Shown: positions 1 to 8,853, numbered from the stretch's first letter. The stretch is DNA of 64,000 nucleotides from Corynebacterium uterequi (GCF_001021065.1 NZ_CP011546.1:372001-436000); one strand, 5' to 3'. The notes: a model not told the origin generated them from the letters alone. Program-made: numbers and translations.

Positions 1-110
1 CCGTTGGGCGTTTCGACCAAGGAAATATGCTGAGCCGACTCTCCTGCTTCGATCTCTTTGCCAAAGGTGAAGTAGGCGGCATCGGCTTCCCTGTCGTGAC
101 GGTAATGCGG
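1..110 (-). pseudogene. Truncated DUF2283-like protein
   Basis: On the minus strand, codons from position 110 down to the window edge read PHYRHDREADAAYFTFGKEI and then a GES-AQHISLVE stretch. This resembles the N-terminal part of DUF2283 family proteins (a YD-EADAAY-YF start followed by I-x-x-GE and an LV-E segment). The frame has no start codon: upstream it runs directly into an ISL3-type terminal repeat at 111, so the 5' end looks lost to the element. The 3' end lies outside the window. DUF2283 proteins are small and of unknown function. The family assignment rests on about 36 residues. Confidence 0.45.
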
Positions 111-138
111 CTCATCACAGTTGAGGGTGGAGCCGGGG
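111..138. repeat. Orphan ISL3-type terminal repeat
   Basis: CTCATCACAGTTGAGGGT followed by GGAGCCGGGG closely matches the ISL3 ends elsewhere in the window (851, 17875, 33841, 43644). It has the same orientation as the left end at 851, and no partner right end directly faces it. It marks the border where the DUF2283-like frame stops. Confidence 0.6.
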
Positions 139-162
139 AAGTTCGCCGTGGGAGATGGTGGT

Positions 163-828
163 GATGCACGTGCATCGCTTCGGGTGGAGGATTCCCGTCG
201 CCGGGTGAGGGTGGGTTTGCCGTGCATAGTGGTTCACAGGAAACGGTCGGGCTGGTGGCCCGGGGTCAGCCGCGGGCTGGGGGCGATGCACGTGCATCGC
301 TTGGGGCGGAGGATTCCCGGCGTTGGCAGCCGTGGTTGGGTCTGCCGTGCATCGTGGTTAACAGCAAACGATCGGGTTCGTGGCCCGGGGTCAGCCGCGG
401 GAGGCAGAAGCGATGCACGTGCATCGCTTGGGGTGGGTGGCCCGGTGGGGTTGGGCTGCTTTTCAATCGCCGCTGACAGGCGTGGTTGGGTATGCCGTAC
501 AAAGTGGTTTTCGCGAGGAAAGTTCGGGTTGGTGGTCCCGGGACCAGCTGCGGGAGATGGGTGCGATGCACGTGCATCGCTTGGGGTCGAGGATTCCCGG
601 CGCTGGGTGAGGGTGGTTAAGCCGTGCAAAGTGGTTTTTGCGAGGAAAGTTCGGGTTGGTGGTCCCGGGACCAGCTGTGGGAGGCGGAAGCGATGCACGT
701 ACATCGTTTGGGGCGGAGAATTCCCGGCGCTGGGTGAGGGTGGTTATGCCGTGCATAGTGGTTCACAGGAAACGTTTGGCCTGGGGCCCGGGGTCAGCCG
801 CGGGAGGCGAAAGCGATGCACGTGCATC
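163..828. repeat. Tandem array 1 with palindrome GATGCACGTGCATC
   Basis: Six copies of a 14-bp palindrome start at 163, 285, 412, 565, 692 and 815; the 692 copy has one mismatch (ACGTAC). Most extend to the 16-bp form with flanking C and G. Copies sit 122-153 bp apart and the sequence between them is also repeated: a GAGGATTCCCGGCG-type block, a GTGGTT(C/T)-CAGGAAA or GCGAGGAAAG block, and a GGTCAGC/GGACCAGC block just before each palindrome. The array is therefore a roughly 125-bp imperfect tandem repeat with a near-perfect palindrome in each unit. Short open frames starting ATGCACGTGCAT (Met-His-Val-His) across it are artefacts of the repeat. Confidence 0.9.
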
Positions 829-850
829 GCCTGGAGTGGAGAATCCCTAG

Positions 851-1138
851 CTCTTCACCGTTGAAGGTGTAGCCGGGGCCTGAACCCACCAGCCCCGAAC
901 AAGCTCCGGACGGAAGCAGTGGGTGAGGTTAGAACGCCCCAGAGCCGTGCCACGAAAATGATCCAACCTGGCGGTGATCGCCTCAGTCGAGCCGTTACTC
1001 GAGCCCAGGTGATCGAAGAGCGGCAGGATGCCCGGCTCTTCGTAATGTGTGGTGCCGCAACGCCCATCACGCCAAGGACCTCGACCCGACTCTGGCCACG
1101 AGGGTCAACTACCCGGCTACACCCTCAACTGCGAAGAG
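851..1138. mobile_element. 288-bp MITE-like ISL3 deletion derivative
   Basis: The ends are inverted: CTCTTCACCGTTGAAGGTGT at 851 and, read in reverse complement from 1138, CTCTTCGCAGTTGAGGGTGT followed by AGCCGGG. The interior keeps sequence matching both ends of the ISL3 transposase gene: the 3' part around 900-1040 and the 5' part around 1060-1125 (compare 17880-18060 and 19190-19250). The centre is deleted, leaving a short non-coding element with both ends intact. I saw no clear 8-bp target duplication. Confidence 0.75.
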
Positions 1139-1174
1139 ACGATAATGCATGTCTACTCACGCACTGGGGACATG

Positions 1175-1201
1175 AAAAAAGGGGCACCGATGAGGTGCCC
1201 C
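1175..1201 (-). terminator. Rho-independent terminator of the M20-MFS operon
   Basis: GGGGCACC and GGTGCCCC pair around a 5-base loop. On the minus strand the hairpin is followed by TTTTTT (the A-run at 1175-1180). It lies about 30 bp past the MFS stop codon. Confidence 0.85.
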
Positions 1202-1232
1202 TTGGCGGCGCTAAGCCAACTCGACGGCCGGT

Positions 1233-2858
1233 TTAGGCCTTCGGGTGGGCGGCGCGGGCAGCCTTGAGGCGAGCCTTGGCCTCGGTGACGTCGGCCTCGG
1301 CGCGCGCGAGGCGCTCCTCGGCGTCGGCGAGCATTTCCTCGGCGAAGGCCACGACCTCGATGTCCTTGGTCTCGGCCTTGTCGGACTTACGCTTACCAGC
1401 CGTAGCCGGGACGAACAGGATGATCGACGACAGAGCGATGAGCGCCATGACGACGATGGAGCCCATGGCCAGCATGCCGGCCTCGCGGACGGCCACGTTG
1501 TCCTGGTTGCCGGAGAAGGACACGACGTTGCCCAGAACCGTGGAGCCGGAGGTGGACATCGCGGTGAAGATGGACGTCGGGATGGCGGCGCCGAAGGCGG
1601 CACCGAGGGAGGAAGCCATCTTGTAGACGCCGGAGCCGGAGCCGGCCTTCTCGTCCGGGAGGGCGCCCAGGGCGGCGTCGGTGGACGGGGTGGCGTAGAA
1701 CGCCAGGCCCAGGCCGAAGAGGCAGTAGGAGATCACGGTGAGGATCTTGTACGTGCCGGCCATCGTGTTGGTGAACATGAGCAGCACGATGGACACGATG
1801 ACGATGAGCGCGCCCCAGATCATCGGCTTCTTGGCGCCGAAACGCTGCAGCAGCTTCTCACCGACGCGGATGAAGGCCAGGATGAACACGGCGTAGCCGA
1901 TGGTGAGGTAGCCGGAGGCCGCGGCGGACATGCCGGTGCCGTCCTGGATGACCCACAGGGAAACCGGGATGAGGCCGGCGGTGGCGTTGATGAGGAAGTT
2001 GGAGATCGTCGCACCGGTGAAGACGGTGTTCTTGAACAGGGAGAACTCCACCAGCGGGTTGGCGACGCGGTTCTCCGTGCGGATGAACGCGGTGAGCGAG
2101 ATGATGGACACCGCCAGCAGCGCCCACGTGATCCAGTTGGTCCAGCCGATGACGGAACCCTGGGTGACGACGAGCAGCAGGGTGAGCACGAACAGCGCCA
2201 GGGTGACGATGCCCGGGAAGTCGGTCTTGTTGGCGGTGCCGGCGGCGGGCGCGTCCTCCGGGATCTGGCGCATGAGGGCGATGGAGGCCACCGAGATCAG
2301 CGCGCAGATGATGAAGATGGAGCGCCAGCCCAGCGGGGTGGAGGCCATGAAACCACCGAAGATGGCGGCGAGGCCGGAGCCGCCCCAGGAACCCATCGAC
2401 CAGTAGGAGACCGCGCGCTGGCGGTCCTTACCCTGCCAGTAGGTCTTGAGTAGAGCCATGGTCGACGGCATGATGAACGCCGCGGCCAGGCCCTGGAAGA
2501 TACGGCCGGTGACGAGCATGGTGTTGGCGATCGCCGGAGCGCCGAAGGCGAGGCCCACGAGCAGCGAGCCGATGATGTTGAAGATGTTGCCGAAGGTGGC
2601 GATCTTGACGCGACCCATGCGGTCAGCCAGGCCGCCGGCGACGACGATGAACATGCCCGAGAACAGCGCCGACAGGGAGATGGCGATGTTCATCACGGCC
2701 GGCGGGGTGCCGATGTCCGCACCGATGGCCGGACCGATGTTCAGCGTGGTCTGGGCGAAGAGCCAGAAGGTGATGACAGCAAGGACGATACCGAAGAGGG
2801 AAGAGTTGTTTCCCTTGAAGGTGGAGGCGCCGGCGGCCGGCGCGGTTGCGGTAGTCAC
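1233..2858 (-). CDS. MFS drug/metabolite exporter, 14-TM DHA2-like
   Basis: 541-aa major facilitator superfamily protein. The start is GTG. The first helix begins near residue 20, and the loop 2-3 signature GGLADRMGRVKIA (about residues 75-88) is the MFS motif A. About fourteen hydrophobic segments follow, the layout of the DHA2 (EmrB/QacA) group, which exports drugs or small acids by proton antiport. The last 55 residues or so are hydrophilic and strongly alpha-helical (EEMLADAEERLARAEADV), a predicted cytoplasmic coiled coil not typical of the family. It lies 19 bp downstream of the M20 hydrolase gene in the same direction and ends in a strong terminator, so the two probably form an operon. 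The substrate is unknown; export or uptake of an amino-acid conjugate handled by the hydrolase would fit. Confidence 0.9.
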   Translation of the reverse strand: MTTATAPAAGASTFKGNNSSLFGIVLAVITFWLFAQTTLNIGPAIGADIGTPPAVMNIAISLSALFSGMFIVVAGGLADRMGRVKIATFGNIFNIIGSLLVGLAFGAPAIANTMLVTGRIFQGLAAAFIMPSTMALLKTYWQGKDRQRAVSYWSMGSWGGSGLAAIFGGFMASTPLGWRSIFIICALISVASIALMRQIPEDAPAAGTANKTDFPGIVTLALFVLTLLLVVTQGSVIGWTNWITWALLAVSIISLTAFIRTENRVANPLVEFSLFKNTVFTGATISNFLINATAGLIPVSLWVIQDGTGMSAAASGYLTIGYAVFILAFIRVGEKLLQRFGAKKPMIWGALIVIVSIVLLMFTNTMAGTYKILTVISYCLFGLGLAFYATPSTDAALGALPDEKAGSGSGVYKMASSLGAAFGAAIPTSIFTAMSTSGSTVLGNVVSFSGNQDNVAVREAGMLAMGSIVVMALIALSSIILFVPATAGKRKSDKAETKDIEVVAFAEEMLADAEERLARAEADVTEAKARLKAARAAHPKA

Positions 2859-2877
2859 GAGAGTATTTCTGCCTTTG

Positions 2878-4113
2878 CTACTTAGTCAGCCAAGCGGACG
2901 CGGCGACGACGATGGCCTCCAGGCCACGGTCGAGCGTCGGCTGCAGGTCAGGGGCGAATGCGGGGTTGTGGTTGCCGACGGCGTCGGCCGGGTCGACGAA
3001 GCCGCCGAGGCCCCAGTAGGAGTAGGGGACACCGAACTCGTCGGCGACCACCGAGAAGTCCTCGGACGCCGGCACCGGGGCCAGGTCCTGGACGCCGTCG
3101 TCACCGAAGTAATCCTCGAAGGCCTCGCGCACGACGTCGGTCGGCTCCTCGTGGTTATCGGTGAGCGGGTACTGATCGTAGTAGGTGAACTCCGGCTCCT
3201 TCGGGGAGCGGGCGCCTTCGCACTCGGCGCGCACGAGGCGCTCGATGGCGGAGTGCATGTGGGCGGCCACTTCGGTGGAGTAGGCGCGGGTGTTGATGAG
3301 CAGCTCCGCGCGGTCCGGGATGATGTTCGACTTGGTGCCGGCGTGGATCGCGCCGACGGTGACGACGGCGGTTTCCCGGGCGGCGACCTCGCGGGCCACG
3401 ATGGTCTGCAGGCGGGTAACGATCGTCGACGCGAGCACGACCGGGTCCACGCCCAGCTCCGGCATGGAGCCGTGCGAGCCCTTGCCGTACACGACGACCT
3501 TGATGGAGGCCGCGGTGGACAGCACCGGGCCGACGGTGGTGCCGAGCACGCCGCCCGGCAGGGAGGCCAGCACGTGCTGGCCGAGGTAGACGTCCGGCTT
3601 CGGCATAGCGTCGACGAGGCCGTTGGCCACCATGTCCCGAGCGCCGGCGGCGTTTTCCTCGGCGGGCTGGAAGACGCCGACGAAGGTGCCGGACCAGTCA
3701 TCCTTGTGCTCGTTGAAGGCCTTGAGCGCGCCGAGCAGGCTCATAAGGTGGAAGTCGTGGCCGCACGCGTGGGAGACGGAGACCTCCTGGTGGGAGTTCT
3801 CATCAACGCGCTTCATGGTGGAGGCATATTCCTTGCCGGAGGCTTCCTCAACCGGCAGGGCGTCGATATCGGCGCGCATGGCGACGACGGGGCCGTCGCC
3901 GTTTTCAATGGTGGCCACGAGGCCGGTCTTGCCGACACGGGTCACCGCGATGCCGGCGTCGGCGAGCTCACGCTCGATGCGGTCGGCGGTCTCGTATTCC
4001 TGAAGGGACAGTTCGGGGTTTTGGTGGAACCAGATGTAGAGCTCCTCCCGCTCCGAGCGGGAGGCGTCGAGACCACTGAGGATGCTCTCGACAGCGGCTT
4101 TGTCAATTGCCAT
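2878..4113 (-). CDS. M20 family metal-dependent amidohydrolase
   Basis: 411-aa M20 peptidase/amidohydrolase (hippurate hydrolase, N-acyl amino acid amidohydrolase, IAA-amino acid hydrolase group). Metal-site motifs are in order: RADIDALPVEE (about residues 80-90), SHACGHDFH (114-122) and QPAEENAAGA (149-158), with a dimerisation-domain KGSHGSMPELGVDP motif and the C-terminal SEDFS segment. Enzymes of this group hydrolyse N-acyl amino acids in the cytoplasm. The start ATG at 4113 is preceded by GAAAGG. It is the promoter-proximal gene of a two-gene operon with the MFS transporter. The exact substrate cannot be read from sequence. Confidence 0.92.
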   Translation of the reverse strand: MAIDKAAVESILSGLDASRSEREELYIWFHQNPELSLQEYETADRIERELADAGIAVTRVGKTGLVATIENGDGPVVAMRADIDALPVEEASGKEYASTMKRVDENSHQEVSVSHACGHDFHLMSLLGALKAFNEHKDDWSGTFVGVFQPAEENAAGARDMVANGLVDAMPKPDVYLGQHVLASLPGGVLGTTVGPVLSTAASIKVVVYGKGSHGSMPELGVDPVVLASTIVTRLQTIVAREVAARETAVVTVGAIHAGTKSNIIPDRAELLINTRAYSTEVAAHMHSAIERLVRAECEGARSPKEPEFTYYDQYPLTDNHEEPTDVVREAFEDYFGDDGVQDLAPVPASEDFSVVADEFGVPYSYWGLGGFVDPADAVGNHNPAFAPDLQPTLDRGLEAIVVAASAWLTK

Positions 4114-4533
4114 GATGTGCCTTTCGTGAACCTGGGGGAACCGGGTGAACTACCTGTCAGTCGGGTAGGAACCTCCGGGTTAGACTGCATATATTGTACT
4201 ACGGCTACCCAAAATCCTCTATGGTTGCAGATTGTTGCCTGCTTCCGCTGACCAGTGCTGATAAATGCCTGTTTAAGCTTCGATCGGTCTGGATTTGGAG
4301 GCTACGTCACCAGGCGCGTAGTGTTGATTGCCGGACTTCTGTCCGAGTACGTGAACATCCAACTTTGTTGTAGGCCCCCCGCCGGCTGGCGGACCGGGTG
4401 GTGAGTAGGCGGCGAGCGCCCGAGGCTATTGAGCCCCGGGGAGCGTCAAGTGGCCCGAAGAAGCACCCGGAGAACGCATCACGGTGGGCACCTTCAAGGG
4501 AACCGCAACGAGAAAGGTAAACGGTCACTTCAT
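4114..4533. promoter_or_regulatory. Divergent intergenic region and long rpsH leader
   Basis: This 420-bp gap separates the minus-strand amidohydrolase operon from the plus-strand spc-type ribosomal operon. An AT-rich segment near 4186-4196 (GCATATATTGTAC) is the best candidate promoter core but could serve either direction. From about 4250 to 4533 there is no convincing gene, only GC-rich sequence able to form several hairpins (for example CCCCCGCCGGCTGGCGG near 4376). A long untranslated leader for ribosomal protein mRNA is plausible. No known leader motif was recognised. Confidence 0.4.
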
Positions 4534-4932
4534 ATGACCATGACTGATCCGATCGCCGACATGCTGTCGCGCGTGCGCAACGCGAACCACGCGCACCACG
4601 ACGCCGTGTCGATGCCGTCCTCGAAGATCAAGGTGAACATCGCCGAGATCCTCAAGCAGGAGGGCTACATCGCTAACTACTCCGTCGACGACGCCAAGGT
4701 GGGCAAGACCCTCTCCCTCGACCTGAAGTACGGCCCGTCGCGCAAGTCCGCCATCGCCGGCCTGCGCCGCGTCTCCAAGCCGGGTCTGCGCGTCTACGCC
4801 AAGGCCTCCGAGCTGCCCGAGGTCCTCGGCGGCCTCGGCATCGCCATCATTTCCACGTCCCAGGGCCTCCTGACCGACCGTCAGGCGCACGAGAAGGGTG
4901 TAGGCGGAGAAGTTCTCGCCTACGTCTGGTAA
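4534..4932 (+). CDS. rpsH: 30S ribosomal protein S8
   Basis: 132-aa S8, the usual length, starting [17 protein letters not shown] and ending with the conserved [10 protein letters not shown]8 binds helix 21 of 16S rRNA in the platform and is the translational repressor of the spc operon in many bacteria. It is the first gene of rpsH-rplF-rplR-rpsE-rpmD-rplO. The ATG at 4534 is chosen from protein homology. The only purine-rich Shine-Dalgarno (AGAAAGG at 4511-4517) lies about 16 bases upstream, unusually far, so initiation may depend on leader folding. A second in-frame ATG at 4540 is even further away. Confidence 0.97.
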   Translation: MTMTDPIADMLSRVRNANHAHHDAVSMPSSKIKVNIAEILKQEGYIANYSVDDAKVGKTLSLDLKYGPSRKSAIAGLRRVSKPGLRVYAKASELPEVLGGLGIAIISTSQGLLTDRQAHEKGVGGEVLAYVW

Positions 4933-4947
4933 GGGAGGAATTGATAC

Positions 4948-5484
4948 ATGTCTCGAGTAGGTAAGGCTCCCATCGCCGTTCCCAACGGCGTCGAAACCAC
5001 CATCAACGGCCAGCACGTTGAGGTCAAGGGCCCGAAGGGCACCCTGTCCCTCGACGTCCCGGCTCCGATCTCCGTCGCCGTCGAAGGCAACGAGATCATT
5101 GTGAGCACCCCAAACCAGGAGCGTCAGTCTCGCTCCCTGCACGGTCTGTCCCGCTCGCTGGTGAACAACATGGTCATCGGCGTCACCGAGGGCTACACCA
5201 TCAACATGGAGATCTTCGGCGTGGGCTACCGCGTCCAGCAGAAGGGTACGGACCTGGAGTTCTCCCTCGGCTACTCCCACCCCGTTCTCATCAAGGCTCC
5301 GGAAGGCATCACCTTCAAGGTCGATGGCAACACGAAGTTCTCGATCGCGGGTATTGACAAGCAGAAGGTTGGGCAGATCGCCGCTAACATCCGTCGTCTG
5401 CGGAAGGACGATCCCTACAAGGGTAAGGGCATCCGCTACGCCGGTGAGCAGGTCCGCCGCAAGGTCGGAAAGACGGGTAAGTAA
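4948..5484 (+). CDS. rplF: 50S ribosomal protein L6
   Basis: 178-aa L6 starting [16 protein letters not shown], with the two duplicated L6 domains and the C-terminal [23 protein letters not shown] signature that contacts 23S rRNA near the sarcin-ricin loop. It starts 15 bp after rpsH with a GGGAGGA ribosome binding site and is followed 2 bp later by rplR, so translation is probably coupled. Confidence 0.98.
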   Translation: MSRVGKAPIAVPNGVETTINGQHVEVKGPKGTLSLDVPAPISVAVEGNEIIVSTPNQERQSRSLHGLSRSLVNNMVIGVTEGYTINMEIFGVGYRVQQKGTDLEFSLGYSHPVLIKAPEGITFKVDGNTKFSIAGIDKQKVGQIAANIRRLRKDDPYKGKGIRYAGEQVRRKVGKTGK

Positions 5485-5486
5485 GC

Positions 5487-5888
5487 ATGAGCAACACCGA
5501 GAATTCCAAGCGCAAGCCGGTTGGCAAGGACATTTCCACTCGTCGTCGCGAGGCCCGTGCCCGTCGTCACTTCCGCATCCGCAAGACCCTGCGCGGCACC
5601 CCCGAGCGTCCGCGTCTGGTCATCCACCGTTCCTCCCGCCACATGAGCGTTCAGGTCATCGACGACATCGCTGGCCACACCCTCTGCGCTGCCTCCACCA
5701 TGGAGCCCGAGGTCCGCGCTCTCGAAGGCGACAAGAAGACCAAGGGCGCCAAGGTCGGCCAGCTCATCGCTGAGCGCGCCAAGGCCGCTGGCATTGAGGC
5801 CGTCGTCTTCGACCGTGGCGGCTACAAGTACCACGGTCGCGTCGCCGCTCTGGCCGACGCCGCTCGCGAAGGTGGTCTGCAGTTCTAA
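5487..5888 (+). CDS. rplR: 50S ribosomal protein L18
   Basis: 133-aa L18, a 5S rRNA-binding protein of the central protuberance. The basic N-terminal tail ([17 protein letters not shown]) and the conserved C-terminal [23 protein letters not shown] motif are present. It starts 2 bp after the rplF stop. Confidence 0.98.
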   Translation: MSNTENSKRKPVGKDISTRRREARARRHFRIRKTLRGTPERPRLVIHRSSRHMSVQVIDDIAGHTLCAASTMEPEVRALEGDKKTKGAKVGQLIAERAKAAGIEAVVFDRGGYKYHGRVAALADAAREGGLQF

Positions 5889-5925
5889 TGGCCATCCAGA
5901 ACATTTTCAACGGAAGGAATGCGTA

Positions 5926-6555
5926 ATGCCGGGACGTGAACGGCGTGACGGCGGACGCTCCGCCGACGATCAGAAGAACAACAACCGCAACGAGCGCGGT
6001 GGCCGCGGTCGTCGCGACAACCGCCAGCAGGACGCCGAGCGCGATAAGTACATCGAGCGCGTCGTCACCATCAACCGCGTCGCCAAGACCGTCAAGGGTG
6101 GCCGTCGCATGAGCTTCACCGCCCTCGTCATCGTCGGTGACGGCCAGGGCATGGTGGGCGTCGGCTACGGCAAGGCCCGCGAGGTCCCCGCCGCAATCCA
6201 GAAGGGTGCCGAAGAGGCTCGCAAGAACTTCTTCCGCGTCCCGATGGTCGGCGGCACCATCACCCACCCGGTTCAGGGCGAGGCCGCTGCCGGCATCGTG
6301 CTGCTCAAGCCGGCCGCTCCCGGTACCGGTGTCATCGCCGGCGGCGCTGCCCGCCCGGTGCTTGAGTGCGCGGGTGTCCAGGACGTTCTGTCGAAGTCCC
6401 TCGGCTCCGACAACGCCATCAACGTCGTCCACGCCACCGTGGACGGCCTGAAGCAGCTGGTGCGCCCCGAAGAGGTTGCTGCCCGTCGTGGCAAGAGCCT
6501 CGAAGAGGTTGCCCCGGCCCGTATTCTGCGCGCTCGCGCAGGGCAGGAGGCGTAA
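5926..6555 (+). CDS. rpsE: 30S ribosomal protein S5
   Basis: 209-aa S5 with an actinobacterial hydrophilic N-terminal extension ([20 protein letters not shown]) before the dsRBD-like domain [20 protein letters not shown] and the [14 protein letters not shown] loop, which in other bacteria carries spectinomycin-resistance mutations. The ATG at 5926 follows GGAAGGA. An in-frame upstream opening to 5794 overlaps rplR and has no family support. Confidence 0.97.
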   Translation: MPGRERRDGGRSADDQKNNNRNERGGRGRRDNRQQDAERDKYIERVVTINRVAKTVKGGRRMSFTALVIVGDGQGMVGVGYGKAREVPAAIQKGAEEARKNFFRVPMVGGTITHPVQGEAAAGIVLLKPAAPGTGVIAGGAARPVLECAGVQDVLSKSLGSDNAINVVHATVDGLKQLVRPEEVAARRGKSLEEVAPARILRARAGQEA

Positions 6556-6558
6556 ACC

Positions 6559-6744
6559 ATGGCACTGAAGATTACTCAGGTTAAGGGTCTCGTCGGCTCC
6601 AAGCCGAAGCAGCGGGCCACCATGCAGGCCCTGGGCCTCAAGCGAATCCGCCACACCGTGATCAAGCAGGACAACCCGGCCGTCCGCGGCCAGATCCAGG
6701 TTGTCCGCCACCTGGTCACCGTCGAAGAAGTGGCAGGGGAGTAG
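6559..6744 (+). CDS. rpmD: 50S ribosomal protein L30
   Basis: 61-aa L30, typical length, with [20 protein letters not shown] followed by [16 protein letters not shown] and HLVTVEE. It starts 3 bp after rpsE, with GCAGGAGG just upstream inside the rpsE end. Confidence 0.97.
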   Translation: MALKITQVKGLVGSKPKQRATMQALGLKRIRHTVIKQDNPAVRGQIQVVRHLVTVEEVAGE

Positions 6745-6752
6745 GTAACACC

Positions 6753-7202
6753 ATGAGCGACATCATCAAGCTCCACGATCTGCGCCCGTCCAAGGGTGCC
6801 AACAAGCCGAAGCGTCGCGTTGGCCGCGGCGAAGGCGGCAAGGGCGGCAAGACCGCAGGCCGCGGTACCAAGGGCACCAAGGCTCGTCGGCAGGTTTCGG
6901 CCGCCTTCGAGGGTGGCCAGATGCCGATCCACATGCGGCTGCCGAAGCTCAAGGGCTTCAAGAACCCGAACAAGGTCGTCTTCCAGGTCGTCAACGTTGA
7001 GGACTTCAACGAGGCGTTCCCGAACGGCGGCGACGTCCAGATCGCCGATCTGGTTGCTGCGGGCCTCGTCCGCCCGAAGCAGCCGGTGAAGGTCCTGGGC
7101 AACGGTGACCTGACCGTCAAGGTCAACGTCACCGCCACCAAGTTCTCCAAGTCGGCCGTCGAGAAGATCGAGGCCGCCGGCGGCACCGTCACCGAGGCTT
7201 AA
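6753..7202 (+). CDS. rplO: 50S ribosomal protein L15
   Basis: 149-aa L15. The N-terminal glycine-rich arm ([18 protein letters not shown]) and the [14 protein letters not shown] motif are characteristic. It is the last gene of this ribosomal operon and is followed by a strong terminator. In many bacteria secY follows rplO directly; here an 8-kb sugar-metabolism block separates them. Confidence 0.98.
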   Translation: MSDIIKLHDLRPSKGANKPKRRVGRGEGGKGGKTAGRGTKGTKARRQVSAAFEGGQMPIHMRLPKLKGFKNPNKVVFQVVNVEDFNEAFPNGGDVQIADLVAAGLVRPKQPVKVLGNGDLTVKVNVTATKFSKSAVEKIEAAGGTVTEA

Positions 7203-7233
7203 AGCCCCGGCTGACGCCACCGTCGGAAACACT

Positions 7234-7284
7234 CACCAGCCCGCCAGTCACAGTTGTCGCTGTGGCCGGCGGGCTGGTGTTTTT
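7234..7284 (+). terminator. Terminator after rplO
   Basis: A 12-bp perfect stem CACCAGCCCGCC / GGCGGGCTGGTG (7234-7245 and 7268-7279) is followed by TTTTT. It ends the rpsH-rplO operon and also separates it from the convergent GH13 gene. Confidence 0.92.
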
Positions 7285-7305
7285 CTGCCTTGCCCGCCGG
7301 CGGTG

Positions 7306-8853
7306 TCAGGCAAAAATAGCCGCGCTCAGGGGCGGAAGTTCGACGGCTGCCGCGTCGGCGCCGTCAGCTACGGATCGTGGCGCCTCCCCGACGCTGAAGA
7401 TCACGGCCCGCCCGGCCGCGTCGACGGCCACGCTCGTGCGCCCGGCGTTGATGGCAACAACACTGTCGCCGCGGCGATACACCACCAGTTTTCCGTCGAT
7501 GCGCAGCACCTCAACCCCCGGCGTGGCCTGCAACTCCGGCCGGTTCGCGCGCAGGGCGATGAGCTCGCGTACGAGGTGCACGAGCGAGTCCTTGGCAGCT
7601 AGGGCGGCGGCCACCGACGGTGCGTCGGGGTCGCGGTCTGCCGGAAGGTAGACATCGGGAGTGCTGTGGTCCCATGCCATCGGGCCCCGGGATCCGGTGC
7701 GGGCGTACCCGCCCTCGAGGCTCGGCAGGTCCCGGTAGCGCATCCCGATCTCGTCGCCGTAGTAGATAAAAGGTACCCCCGGCATGGTGAGCAGGAACGT
7801 GAAGAACAACCGTCGTTCCGCCTCGGTCAGGCGCGGGGCCAGGCGTGGGGTGTCGTGGTTGCCGCTGATCAGCGCGAAGCTTAAGTGCTCGGGCTGGGAG
7901 AGGTAGGCATCGAAGAACACGGCAGCCGTCGTGGGGGAGTCGGCGTTGAAGTAGCTCACGTCGCCGTCGCGGGTGAGCGCGTCCTCGGTGGCGCGGGCGA
8001 GCAGGTTGTAGCCGTTGCCGCGCCAGTCCAGGTAGAAGTCCAGGTCGAAGCCCGCCTCCCGGGCTTGCCACGGTTTACCCCATTCGGAAATGAACGCCGC
8101 CTGCGGAAAGTCCGGGCGGACACGGTCGAAGATGTCCTGCCAGCAGGCGATGGTAGCTCGCTTGTCCTCGCCGTCGTTCTTGACCAGCGAGTCGGCCATG
8201 TCCACCCGGAAACCGTCCACCCCGCGTTCGAGCCAGTAGCGGATGATGGCGGCCATCTCCTCGCGGTTGGCGGTAGGACCCGGCGCGGACGTGGGCTGCT
8301 GCCAGGGGCGTCGCCGCTCGCGGTAGCCGAAGTTGAGCGCCGGCTGGGATTTGAAGAAGTTGATGACATAGGTGGCGTCGCGCGGCGTTTCGCCGCCGAT
8401 GAACGGCATGCCGTCGCCGTTGTCAAAGGCGTGGGAGGTCCAGATGAACCGGTCAGAGTAGGCGTTACGCTCCGGTTGTGCGGAGTCGATGAACCAGCGG
8501 TGCTGCTCGGAGGTGTGTCCGGCCACGAGGTCGAACAACACCTTGATGCCGCGGGCGTGGGCTTCGGTGAGCAGTGTGCACAGGTCGGCGTCGGTGCCGT
8601 AGCGGGGCGCGAGCTGGTAGTAATCGCGGACGTCGTAGCCGGCGTCTTTAAAAGGGGAGTCGAAGACGGGATTGATCCACATCGCGGTGATGCCGAGCGT
8701 GGCGAGGTAGTCCAGGTGAGCGGTGATGCCCGGCAGGTCGCCGATGCCGTCGCCGTTGCTGTCCGCGAAGGACTGGGGATACACCTGGTAGAACACGGCC
8801 CGCTCGAGCCAGGAGGGGCGGGGGTAGCGCGGTGAGGTGGGGGTGCTGCACAT
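7306..8853 (-). CDS. GH13 alpha-glucosidase/alpha-amylase family enzyme
   Basis: 515-aa glycoside hydrolase family 13 protein. The (beta/alpha)8-barrel motifs are in order: AVFYQVYPQSFADSNGDGIGD near the start, DLVAGHTS (region I), GFRVDMADSL (nucleophile Asp, region II), FISEWGKP (acid/base Glu, region III) and SGNHDTPR (Asp, region IV), then a small C-terminal beta domain. There is no signal peptide, so it is cytoplasmic and probably hydrolyses imported maltose-type oligosaccharides. It is divergent from the sugar ABC transporter genes. The ATG at 8853 is preferred. TACGCT lies about 7 bases upstream, compatible with a leaderless mRNA. A GTG at 8892 would add 13 residues. Confidence 0.9.
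   Translation of the reverse strand: MCSTPTSPRYPRPSWLERAVFYQVYPQSFADSNGDGIGDLPGITAHLDYLATLGITAMWINPVFDSPFKDAGYDVRDYYQLAPRYGTDADLCTLLTEAHARGIKVLFDLVAGHTSEQHRWFIDSAQPERNAYSDRFIWTSHAFDNGDGMPFIGGETPRDATYVINFFKSQPALNFGYRERRRPWQQPTSAPGPTANREEMAAIIRYWLERGVDGFRVDMADSLVKNDGEDKRATIACWQDIFDRVRPDFPQAAFISEWGKPWQAREAGFDLDFYLDWRGNGYNLLARATEDALTRDGDVSYFNADSPTTAAVFFDAYLSQPEHLSFALISGNHDTPRLAPRLTEAERRLFFTFLLTMPGVPFIYYGDEIGMRYRDLPSLEGGYARTGSRGPMAWDHSTPDVYLPADRDPDAPSVAAALAAKDSLVHLVRELIALRANRPELQATPGVEVLRIDGKLVVYRRGDSVVAINAGRTSVAVDAAGRAVIFSVGEAPRSVADGADAAAVELPPLSAAIFA

Noticed and set aside
163..828. CRISPR-like regular repeats
   Set aside because: The repeat is a short palindrome and the intervening sequences are themselves homologous to each other, not unique spacers. 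No cas gene is present.
121..864. Long open frames across both palindrome arrays (many beginning Met-His-Val-His)
   Set aside because: They exist in several frames at once because of the repeat, show no family similarity and have no ribosome binding site. ATGCACGTGCAT itself supplies the start codons.
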